From CAZAKO01 sp964546145 (GTDB taxonomy: Bacteria > Fidelibacterota > UBA2242), in contig CAZJIU010000008.1 in the NCBI GenBank assembly GCA_964546145.1, positions 1 to 45,521 on the forward strand: DNA of 45,521 nucleotides. The letters are read 5' to 3'. Below, piece after piece: positions 1-6,794 of the stretch. Within the stretch, counting starts at the first letter, position 1; every line of letters begins with the position of its first letter. The notes below the pieces were generated by a model. It did no database searches and was not told where the DNA came from. It saw only the letters and a program-made list of their open reading frames with translations. The position numbers were made by a program, and so were the translations under genes.

Positions 1-723
1 CCCGGAGCCAGCAACGAAACCAGCCCCCTGTTCTCCAGCGTCTGCATCAATGAATTTCAATCCACCAGTGCTTTTGGCGGTCCCGACGATTGGGTTGAAA
101 TCTATAATCGCGGCACAACCGTCTTTGATCTCTCCGGGTGCTATCTGTCCGATCAAAGGGGGAAAAATACCAAATGGAAGTTTCCGGCAAATACTATCCT
201 GCAACCCGGTAATTATCTGGTAATTTATGAGGATGCCCTGGGCTTTGGTTTTTCATCTGAGGGAGATGATGTTATCATACTCAGCGCCGCTGACAGTACT
301 ACCGGGCTGGACTTTTTTGACTTCGGACCCCAGCAGCCAGATCACAGCGAGGGACGCTATCCTGACGGAGTCGGCAACTGGTGCTATTTTAATAGTCCAA
401 CAAAAGGGGCTGCTAATTCCAATCCTTCCTGGAGTAATTATTCCCCTAATTCTGTTCCAACAAAAATAACTCTTTTCCCAAACTACCCCAATCCATTTAA
501 CCCCAACACTAATATTTCCTTTACATTGTCCACGACTACTCGTATTAGTTTGATCGTCTACGATATTGCTGGCCGTGAAGTCTCGGTTTTAGTAAATAGT
601 GTTAAACCAGCAGGCTACTATACAATAACCTTTCACGCAGAGCACCTGCCGGGTGGTATTTATTTTGCCCGGCTAATGGCTGGCTCACATAGTCAAACCC
701 GAAAAATGCTGCTGATCAAATAG
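1..723 (+). CDS. Lamin-tail domain protein with T9SS sorting domain, 5' truncated
   Basis: Frame 1 is open from the first base to a TAG at 721-723, giving 240 residues with no start, so the gene begins outside the window. Residues about 14-130 read as a lamin-tail domain (C-I-N-E-F then D-D-W-V-E-I-Y-N, later Y-L-V-I-Y), a beta-sandwich common in secreted bacterial proteins. Residues about 155-240 are a T9SS-type C-terminal domain starting F-P-N-Y-P-N-P-F-N-P and ending R-K-M-L-L-I-K. The protein should therefore be exported and anchored at or released from the cell surface. The missing N-terminal part may be a CotH kinase or an enzyme domain, as in the paralogue at the right end of the window, but this cannot be seen. 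The next gene starts three bases after the stop. Confidence 0.85.
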   Translation, partial: PGASNETSPLFSSVCINEFQSTSAFGGPDDWVEIYNRGTTVFDLSGCYLSDQRGKNTKWKFPANTILQPGNYLVIYEDALGFGFSSEGDDVIILSAADSTTGLDFFDFGPQQPDHSEGRYPDGVGNWCYFNSPTKGAANSNPSWSNYSPNSVPTKITLFPNYPNPFNPNTNISFTLSTTTRISLIVYDIAGREVSVLVNSVKPAGYYTITFHAEHLPGGIYFARLMAGSHSQTRKMLLIK

Positions 724-726
724 TCA

Positions 727-1056
727 ATGACTTCCCCAATTTATCGGCGGATCTATGCCATTGCGCAGCGCATTCCCGCCGGCAAAGTTGCTACCTATGG
801 TCAAATCGCACGCCTGGCTGATTTAGGTAGACATGCTCGCCAAGTGGGTTATGCGATGCACGCATTGCCGGCTAATAGTCACGTTCCCTGGCACCGAGTT
901 GTAAATGCTAAAGGCGAAATCAGCATTCGTTCCGACCCCTTCTCTACAGAGGTCCAAAAACAATTACTCGAAGCCGAGGGTATAATCTTTGAAAAAAATT
1001 CTAAAATCAATCTCCATCGTTATGGATGGCGGACTGGGCTTGGTAAAATTCGATAG
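727..1056 (+). CDS. Alkyltransferase-like protein (ATL), O6-alkylguanine recognition
   Basis: A protein of 109 residues made only of the DNA-binding domain of O6-methylguanine-DNA methyltransferase. The active-site motif P-C-H-R-V is replaced by P-W-H-R-V with Trp55 at the cysteine position, which defines the alkyltransferase-like family (Atl1 of fission yeast, YbaZ of E. coli). Such proteins bind O6-alkylguanine, flip it and recruit nucleotide excision repair instead of removing the alkyl group. The helix-turn-helix with R-H-A-R-Q-V-G-Y-A-M, which includes the arginine finger, is intact. The start lies three bases after the stop of the preceding surface protein, so the two may be co-transcribed although their jobs are unrelated. 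No uvr gene is in view. Confidence 0.9.
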   Translation: MTSPIYRRIYAIAQRIPAGKVATYGQIARLADLGRHARQVGYAMHALPANSHVPWHRVVNAKGEISIRSDPFSTEVQKQLLEAEGIIFEKNSKINLHRYGWRTGLGKIR

Positions 1057-1088
1057 CAACCGCACATTCTGCAGTTCATATTTTCTAC

Positions 1089-1117
1089 TTGACAAGACCA
1101 ACCCACTCAGCTAAATT
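1089..1117 (+). promoter_or_regulatory. Candidate sigma70 promoter of the sulfur operon
   Basis: TTGACA at 1089-1094 is followed after 17 bases by TAAATT at 1112-1117. It lies in the only sizeable gap (131 bases) ahead of the Rrf2 gene. A short inverted repeat TACT-N6-AGTA at 1129-1142 lies just downstream and could be an autoregulatory operator, but it is too short to be convincing alone. Confidence 0.5.
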
Positions 1118-1187
1118 TCCTACCAAAATACTCAGATTAGTAAGTTTATAAAAAAATTAGGATGATCAATATAAGCGGGGATTAACT

Positions 1188-1625
1188 ATGTTTCGACTGT
1201 CTACTAAAGGAAGATATGGAACGAGATTAATGCTGCAGCTAGCACTCCACTATAATAACGGTCCAATTCTGCTCAAAGAGATCGCCCAAAAAGAGGAGAT
1301 TTCAACCGGTTATCTGGAACAGCTCATCCCTTCCCTGAAAGCCGCCGGGCTGGTTAATGCCAGCCGTGGCTCCCATGGCGGCTACACTCTGGCAAAACCA
1401 CCTTCCGGAATCTCGATCCGGACGATAATTCAATCCCTTGAAGGTTCAATCTCACCGGTAGAGTGTCTTGATTCTCCCACTGTTTGCCACCGCATCGAGC
1501 AATGTGTCGCCCGGGATATCTGGAAAATTCTAAGTGACGAAATAATCCAAACACTCGAATCAAAAACGCTGGAAGATATGCTCTACATGCATAAAGAAAA
1601 ATGCGCCCTTATGTACAGTATTTAG
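1188..1625 (+). CDS. Rrf2 family transcriptional regulator, probably Fe-S or cysteine responsive
   Basis: The 145 residues have the Rrf2 winged helix at the N-terminus (start M-F-R-L-S-T-K-G-R-Y-G; recognition region S-T-G-Y-L-E-Q-L-I; wing S-R-G-S-H-G-G-Y-T-L-A). Cys93, Cys100 and Cys106 form a CX6CX5C pattern in the region that holds the [2Fe-2S] cluster of IscR and the cluster of NsrR, so cluster binding is likely. CymR, the cysteine regulator of Firmicutes, belongs to the same family and works with CysK. Here cysK starts 23 bases downstream and the rest of the sulfur run follows, so control of this operon in response to cysteine or Fe-S status is a reasonable inference. The assignment to IscR or CymR type is open. 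Confidence 0.9.
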   Translation: MFRLSTKGRYGTRLMLQLALHYNNGPILLKEIAQKEEISTGYLEQLIPSLKAAGLVNASRGSHGGYTLAKPPSGISIRTIIQSLEGSISPVECLDSPTVCHRIEQCVARDIWKILSDEIIQTLESKTLEDMLYMHKEKCALMYSI

Positions 1626-1648
1626 ACTATAGCGGAAAAGAGTAATTA

Positions 1649-2578
1649 ATGGCAAAAATCGCCCGGGATATTACCCAACTAATTGGTCGGACACCCCTCG
1701 TCTACCTCAAAAACATCAACCGCGAAAATGGAATTAGAGTAGCCGCAAAGTTGGAGTCATTTAATCCGTGCGGGAGTGTTAAGGATCGCCTCGGTGTAGC
1801 TTTGATTCAGGATGCCGAAAAGCGTGGACTGATTAATAAAGACACCGTAATTGTCGAACCCACCAGCGGCAATACGGGAATCGGACTGGCATTTACCTGC
1901 GCCTCCCGCGGCTATCACTTGATTCTGACGATGCCTGATACAATGTCTCAGGAGCGCCGACAGCTGCTGACCGCCTTCGGTGCCGAACTGGTTTTAACCC
2001 CGGGTCAGGAAGGAATGACCGGGGCAATCAAGAAGGCCGAAGAAATTCTCAGTCAAACATCGAATTCGTTCATGCCCCAGCAGTTTAAAAATCCTGCTAA
2101 CCCGGAAATTCATCGGAAAACCACGGCAATCGAAATCTGGGAAGATACCAAAGGAAAAATTGATATTTTTGTCAGCGGCGTTGGCACCGGTGGCACAATT
2201 ACCGGCGTAGCCGAAGTACTAAAAAAAAGAAAACCAGCGGTCATGGCAGTCGCTGTAGAACCGGCTGATTCTCCGGTTCTCTCCGGAGGTAATCCTGGTC
2301 TCCACAAAATTCAAGGCATTGGAGCCGGTTTCGTTCCGGAGGTTTTAAACCGTGAAATTATTGACGAAGTCGTCACTGTCAACAATGATGATGCCGGTAA
2401 TATGGCCCGTCGGCTCGCCAAGCAGGAAGGTATTTTGGTCGGCATCTCTTCCGGAGCTGCTGCCTGGGCAGCTGTGGAAATCGCTAAACGAGCTGGAAAT
2501 CGAGATAAATTAATTGTCGCTATATTTCCCGACACCGGCGAAAGGTACTTAACTACCTGGTTATTTCAACAGAACTAA
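1649..2578 (+). CDS. cysK: Cysteine synthase (O-acetylserine sulfhydrylase)
   Basis: A 309-residue PLP enzyme that makes cysteine from O-acetylserine and sulfide in the cytoplasm. The PLP lysine is Lys45 in G-S-V-K-D-R. The substrate loop P-T-S-G-N-T-G is at 71-77, and the phosphate-binding loop G-T-G-G-T-I-T-G at 179-186. The length is usual for CysK. The preceding gene is an Rrf2 regulator and the next is the DUF39 sulfurtransferase 18 bases on. CysE, which supplies O-acetylserine, lies four genes downstream in the same direction. A cystathionine beta-synthase-like role cannot be excluded from sequence alone, but cysE in the same run argues for CysK. Confidence 0.95.
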   Translation: MAKIARDITQLIGRTPLVYLKNINRENGIRVAAKLESFNPCGSVKDRLGVALIQDAEKRGLINKDTVIVEPTSGNTGIGLAFTCASRGYHLILTMPDTMSQERRQLLTAFGAELVLTPGQEGMTGAIKKAEEILSQTSNSFMPQQFKNPANPEIHRKTTAIEIWEDTKGKIDIFVSGVGTGGTITGVAEVLKKRKPAVMAVAVEPADSPVLSGGNPGLHKIQGIGAGFVPEVLNREIIDEVVTVNNDDAGNMARRLAKQEGILVGISSGAAAWAAVEIAKRAGNRDKLIVAIFPDTGERYLTTWLFQQN

Positions 2579-2596
2579 TAGAGGAGATCGGATTAA

Positions 2597-3805
2597 ATGG
2601 CAAAAACTATCCAACAAATAAATGAAAAAATCAAAAAGGGCAAAGCGGTAATTGTTACAGCCGAGGAAATTATTTCAATTGTAGAGAAAAAGGGACTCTC
2701 CAAAGCAGCTCAGGAAGTGGATGTCGTTACTACCGGAACATTTGGTCCAATGTGCTCCTCCAGCGCCTATTTTAATGTTGGCCATACCAAACCTAAAACC
2801 AAAATTGGTGGAGGTATAGCTTACCTCAACGATGTTCCCGCTTATACCGGCTTGGCTGCGGTAGACCTCTATTTGGGCGCTACTGCATTACCGGATGATG
2901 ATCCACGGAATAAACTCTATCCCGGAGAATTCAGATATGGCGGTGGTCATGTTATTGAAGATCTTGTTGCTGGTAAAGACGTTCAGCTGCGAGCCGAGGC
3001 TTATGGCACCGATTGCTACCCGCGTAAAAAATTGGAAACTTTAATCAACCTGCGGGATATGAACGATGCCGTCCTCTTCAATCCGCGCAACAGTTATCAG
3101 AATTACAACGTTGCCGTAAATCTATCGGATAAAATGATTTATACCTACATGGGCATTCTCAAACCCAATTTAAAAAATGCCAATTTCTGCAGCGCTGGAC
3201 AGCTTTCGCCACTGCTCAATGATCCTCTCTATAAAACAATTGGAATTGGCACGAAAATTTTTCTTGGGGGAGGCATTGGCTACGTAGTTTGGCATGGTAC
3301 CCAACATAATCCCAATGTTAAAAGGGGCGCCAATGACGTTCCCTTATCGCCTGCCGGAACCCTGGCGGTGATGGGTGACCTGAAGCAGATGAGCGCCGAA
3401 TGGCTTAAAGGCGTCAGTTTTATCGGCTATGGTGCTTCCATGGCCGTCGGGATTGGGATTCCAATTCCCATCCTAAATGAGGAAATATGCAGTTATACCG
3501 CCGTAAAGGATGAAGACATCTGGGCTCAAGTCATAGATTTTGGCGAAGCATATCCCCAGGCAATTCCCGGTAGTTTAGGTCAGGTAAATTATAAACAGCT
3601 TAAAAGCGGTAAAATAACTTTAATGGACAGAGAGATTCCCACCGGCAACATCTCCAGCTACCGCAAGGCTCTCGAAATAGCTAATCTCCTGAAGAATATG
3701 ATCAGCAAAGGCGAGTTTTTACTGACCGAACCGGTTGCCTGTATTCCGGGACCGGATTCTGGCATCAAATACAAACCCCTGATTGAAAGACCTACTATGA
3801 TATAA
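2597..3805 (+). CDS. DUF39/COG1900 homocysteine biosynthesis protein (L-aspartate semialdehyde sulfurtransferase)
   Basis: 402 residues of the family represented by MA1821 of Methanosarcina acetivorans, which is needed to form homocysteine from aspartate semialdehyde and sulfide without O-acylhomoserine. The family relies on two conserved cysteines; the candidates here are Cys53 (G-P-M-C-S-S-S) and Cys140 (G-T-D-C-Y-P-R-K). Other family-like stretches are G-G-G-I-A-Y-L-N-D and F-L-G-G-G-I-G-Y-V-V-W-H-G-T-Q-H-N-P. There are no C-terminal CBS domains, unlike some longer members. The start has a good site (GAGGAG). The next two genes are the ferredoxin partner and the third gene linked to this pathway. 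Function is transferred from archaeal work; the family assignment is firm. Confidence 0.88.
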   Translation: MAKTIQQINEKIKKGKAVIVTAEEIISIVEKKGLSKAAQEVDVVTTGTFGPMCSSSAYFNVGHTKPKTKIGGGIAYLNDVPAYTGLAAVDLYLGATALPDDDPRNKLYPGEFRYGGGHVIEDLVAGKDVQLRAEAYGTDCYPRKKLETLINLRDMNDAVLFNPRNSYQNYNVAVNLSDKMIYTYMGILKPNLKNANFCSAGQLSPLLNDPLYKTIGIGTKIFLGGGIGYVVWHGTQHNPNVKRGANDVPLSPAGTLAVMGDLKQMSAEWLKGVSFIGYGASMAVGIGIPIPILNEEICSYTAVKDEDIWAQVIDFGEAYPQAIPGSLGQVNYKQLKSGKITLMDREIPTGNISSYRKALEIANLLKNMISKGEFLLTEPVACIPGPDSGIKYKPLIERPTMI

Positions 3806-3878
3806 AAATCAACTGAGATGTGAAATCCGTCATGCAATCTAAATCAACACCCGCTATCTAACACAATGAGGTTTTAAT

Positions 3879-4286
3879 ATGATTTCAAAAAGAATTGTTC
3901 TCCACTTCCCCTTTGGTCTTGTTGATCAACCAATTTTATGTCAGCTGGTAAAAGAATACGATCTGACCTTTAACATCCTCAAAGCCTCTATCACTCCAAG
4001 AGTAGAGGGGATTTTAGTGCTCGAACTAAGTGGTAAAAACTCCAATTATAAACAGGGCATCGAGTATCTCAAGCAGATTGGCATTGAAATTCAATCCTTA
4101 TCCCAGGATGTCGTGCGGGATGAAGAAAAATGTACTGATTGTGGAGTCTGTATCCCCATCTGCCCCACTAATGCTCTGCTAATGGACGCTAAAACGAACC
4201 GGGTTCAATTTTTAAATGAAAAATGCGTCGTCTGCGAGCTTTGCGTTAAGGCTTGTCCGTACCAGGCAATGGAGGTCCATTTTTAG
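3879..4286 (+). CDS. NIL domain plus two [4Fe-4S] ferredoxin domains, partner of the DUF39 protein
   Basis: 135 residues. Residues 1-78 look like a NIL domain, the small ligand-binding fold also found on methionine ABC transporter ATPases. Two ferredoxin motifs follow: Cys85-88-91-95 and Cys116-119-122-126, each CX2CX2CX3C-P. This is the architecture of MA1822, which acts with MA1821 in homocysteine formation, probably by supplying electrons or holding sulfur. The gene is 73 bases after the DUF39 gene and runs directly into the next one (stop TAG 4284-4286, start ATG 4287), which suggests translational coupling. Confidence 0.9.
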   Translation: MISKRIVLHFPFGLVDQPILCQLVKEYDLTFNILKASITPRVEGILVLELSGKNSNYKQGIEYLKQIGIEIQSLSQDVVRDEEKCTDCGVCIPICPTNALLMDAKTNRVQFLNEKCVVCELCVKACPYQAMEVHF

Positions 4287-5012
4287 ATGTACGAACAGCG
4301 ATTCTACCGGGATTGGACTAGAAGTAATGACTTAATCGGCTTCCAGGTTGGGGTCTCAGAAACCGATCTATATATTGGCGCCGAGCATGATCTTGCTGCC
4401 AAAGCTCGGCAATCAATTCACAAATATCGGAATCAGCTACAGGATTATATTGCAATGAATCCCGAATTTCAAACCACACTCGAACCTTATCCGGAGAACC
4501 CTGCTGCACCATCAATAATCAGGGAAATGACCGCGGCGGCGGCAGTTGCCGGAGTGGGACCATTCGCTGCAGTCGCCGGGGCAATAGCCGAACAAGTCGG
4601 TAAAGACCTGCTCGACTATTCCAGCCAGATCATCATCGAAAACGGAGGCGACATTTTTCTCAAGAGCAGTAAAAAACGAACTGTCGGAATATATGCCGGT
4701 TCGTCACCTCTTTCAAACCGATTGGCGCTTGAAATTGAAGCCGATGAAACACCCCTGGGAATCTGCACCTCTTCTGGAACTGTTGGTCATTCGCTTAGTT
4801 TTGGCAAAGCCGATGCGGTCGTAATCCTCTCGAAATCAACGGCGATTGCTGATGCAGTTGCTACTGCCGTAGGAAATTTGATCCAGACCATTGCAGACAT
4901 TCAGAAGGGTCTGAATTTCGCTAAAAAAATAAAAGCAGTAAAGGGAATAGCCATTATTAAAAACGATCGGATGGGAATCTGGGGTAAGATCAACATCCGT
5001 CGTTTGGATTGA
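4287..5012 (+). CDS. UPF0280/COG2122 family protein, sulfide assimilation
   Basis: 241 residues of the UPF0280 family, distantly related to ApbE flavin transferases. Recognisable parts are the N-terminal Y-E-Q-R-F-Y-R and R-S-N-D-L-I-G-F-Q-V, the A-A-V-A-G-V-G-P-F-A-A-V-A-G-A-I-A-E stretch, and I-E-N-G-G-D-I-F. The archaeal member MA1715 improves sulfide use during homocysteine and cysteine synthesis in M. acetivorans, and the gene clusters with the DUF39/NIL-ferredoxin pair in anaerobes. The start codon directly follows the stop of the ferredoxin gene, with GGAGG inside that gene's end. The exact reaction is unknown to me. Confidence 0.85.
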   Translation: MYEQRFYRDWTRSNDLIGFQVGVSETDLYIGAEHDLAAKARQSIHKYRNQLQDYIAMNPEFQTTLEPYPENPAAPSIIREMTAAAAVAGVGPFAAVAGAIAEQVGKDLLDYSSQIIIENGGDIFLKSSKKRTVGIYAGSSPLSNRLALEIEADETPLGICTSSGTVGHSLSFGKADAVVILSKSTAIADAVATAVGNLIQTIADIQKGLNFAKKIKAVKGIAIIKNDRMGIWGKINIRRLD

Positions 5013-5061
5013 TCAGATTTTATCATGATATTAACCAAATCCATTTAAGGTAAATAACAAA

Positions 5062-5805
5062 ATGTTGAATAGAATTCGTGAAGATATCAAGACAGCATTT
5101 GCTAAAGATCCGGCTGCCCGGAGCCACATCGAAGTCCTGCTTTGTTATCCTGGATTACATGCCATCTGGATGCATCGGGTAGCCCATTTCTTATGGACAA
5201 AGCAATGGTACTTCCTGGGTCGGCTGATCTCACATATCAGTCGTTTTCTGACCGGTATCGAAATTCACCCCGGCGCAAAAATTGGCCACCGCTTTTTCAT
5301 TGATCACGGGATGGGTGTCGTGATTGGTGAGACATCCGAAATCGGCGATAACGTTCTGATGTACCATGGCGTACTGCTGGGAGGGACCTCAAAAGAAAAG
5401 AAAAAACGACATCCGACCATAGGCAATGGCGTCGAGATTGGGGCCACGGCGATTGTGCTCGGTGCAATCCATGTGGGCGATAATGCCCGCATCGGCGCTG
5501 GCAGCGTTGTCATTCGGGATGTACCGGCTGGAGCAACCGTCATTGGCGTGCCCGGGCGAATTGGTATCGGTTACTCACTCAAGGATGTAAACGATCTGGA
5601 ACATGGAAAATTACCCGACCCAATAGCCGAGGCAATTCGCTTCGTCATCAAACAGCAGGAAAAATTGGAATCGCGCATTAAAGAATTGGAATCAATGAGG
5701 GGCATCTCGGGCCTCATTGACGAATATTTGGATAAAAAGAAATCCGAAATATTAGATGAATTTCCTTCACCGCGCCCCGATTCCGGAAATAGCAATGGAG
5801 TATAA
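5062..5805 (+). CDS. cysE: Serine O-acetyltransferase
   Basis: 247 residues. It makes O-acetylserine from serine and acetyl-CoA, the substrate of CysK. After a short helical N-terminal region (1-60) comes a left-handed beta helix of hexapeptide repeats at about 65-165 with the catalytic pair Asp81-His82 (F-I-D-H-G-M-G-V-V-I-G-E) and L-G-G-T-S. Residues about 195-215 form a charged helix or coiled coil. The protein ends G-N-S-N-G-V rather than with the C-terminal isoleucine that anchors many CysE proteins in the CysK active site, so formation of a classic cysteine synthase complex is uncertain. Confidence 0.94.
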   Translation: MLNRIREDIKTAFAKDPAARSHIEVLLCYPGLHAIWMHRVAHFLWTKQWYFLGRLISHISRFLTGIEIHPGAKIGHRFFIDHGMGVVIGETSEIGDNVLMYHGVLLGGTSKEKKKRHPTIGNGVEIGATAIVLGAIHVGDNARIGAGSVVIRDVPAGATVIGVPGRIGIGYSLKDVNDLEHGKLPDPIAEAIRFVIKQQEKLESRIKELESMRGISGLIDEYLDKKKSEILDEFPSPRPDSGNSNGV

Positions 5806-5824
5806 AACCGGAATTGATTAATAA

Positions 5825-6784
5825 ATGCCTATGAAATCCGACAGCCGTAGTACCGTAATCCAAAACGCCTTTAATGCAATCGAGGAGTTAGACCTGCAAA
5901 AGCCTCCCTATCGTGAAGCCGTTGTGGCTCTCTTCTCCCGAATGCTTAATGAAGATCTTGGACAAGGTGATGTATCTTTAACTCCTCAGGAAACCTATAA
6001 AACCAATTTAAAAGCTCAGATAATCGCAAAATCACCCGCTATCATAGCCGGAATGGAAGAGACGATTTTCTTCCTTGATACTAAAAACATCAAATGCAGC
6101 ACTAAATATAATAGCGGAGATGCCATTAATACCGGTGATACTCTGCTTAATATCGACGGTTCAGCCACTCTGATCTTATCCCTGGAGCGGACAATTCTCA
6201 ATATTCTCCAGCGACTTTGTGGGATTGCCTCTATGACGCGCACTTATGTTGACCAAATTTCCGGAACATCTGCCTTCATTACCGCTACTCGCAAAACTCT
6301 CTGGGGCTTGCCGGACAAGCGGGCTGTTCAGTGTGGTGGTGGTTTAACCCATCGTTTAGGACTGCATGATGCCGCAATCCTGAAGGAGAATCATCTTGCC
6401 ATTCTGCATCAATCCAAAAATCAAAACCTTTTCAAGCAGGCTATCAGTGATATCATTGCCACATATCCTTATCTTAAATTCATCGAAATCGAGGTCACTA
6501 ACGCCGCAGAATTTATGCGCACCCTTTCCTATCTGCGCAAAATTACAGCCCCCTTTCCCTTCGTGATTATGTTTGATCATTTTACTCCGGATCAAATTCC
6601 TGAACTAATCAGTAAAACAAAGCAAATTCATCTTTACAATAACATTTTATTCGAAGCATCGGGCAACATCTCAATGGAGAATGTACGTGATTATGCCGAA
6701 AGCGGAGTAGACGTGATCTCGGTCGGAGCCTTGACTCATTCGGTCACAAGCGCTGATCTGAGCCTATTAATTGATTATAAATAA
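5825..6784 (+). CDS. nadC: Nicotinate-nucleotide pyrophosphorylase (quinolinate phosphoribosyltransferase)
   Basis: 319 residues, about 25-30 longer at the N-terminus than typical NadC, which turns quinolinate and PRPP into nicotinate mononucleotide in NAD synthesis. The characteristic stretches are all present: E-R-T-I-L-N-I-L-Q-R-L-C-G-I-A-S (121-136), T-R-K-T (155-158), G-G-G-L-T-H-R (171-177), K-E-N-H (187-190) and V-D-V-I-S-V-G-A-L-T-H near the end. The usual P-G-L-R after T-R-K-T reads L-W-G-L-P, a mild deviation. nadA and nadB are not in the window. A second ATG at 5831 could be the start. The downstream desulfurase fusion starts 11 bases after the stop. Confidence 0.92.
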   Translation: MPMKSDSRSTVIQNAFNAIEELDLQKPPYREAVVALFSRMLNEDLGQGDVSLTPQETYKTNLKAQIIAKSPAIIAGMEETIFFLDTKNIKCSTKYNSGDAINTGDTLLNIDGSATLILSLERTILNILQRLCGIASMTRTYVDQISGTSAFITATRKTLWGLPDKRAVQCGGGLTHRLGLHDAAILKENHLAILHQSKNQNLFKQAISDIIATYPYLKFIEIEVTNAAEFMRTLSYLRKITAPFPFVIMFDHFTPDQIPELISKTKQIHLYNNILFEASGNISMENVRDYAESGVDVISVGALTHSVTSADLSLLIDYK

Positions 6785-6794
6785 ATTCCTAACA

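Noticed and set aside
1057..1187. T-box or SAM riboswitch ahead of the sulfur operon
   Set aside because: The spacer is 131 bases and shows no T-box sequence, no SAM-aptamer stems and no terminator; the Rrf2 protein is the more likely regulator.
6771..6794. TTG start for the desulfurase-SelD fusion overlapping nadC
   Set aside because: It adds eight residues not found in the family; ATG 6795 starts right before the conserved I-Y-L-D-H-N-A-S-T.
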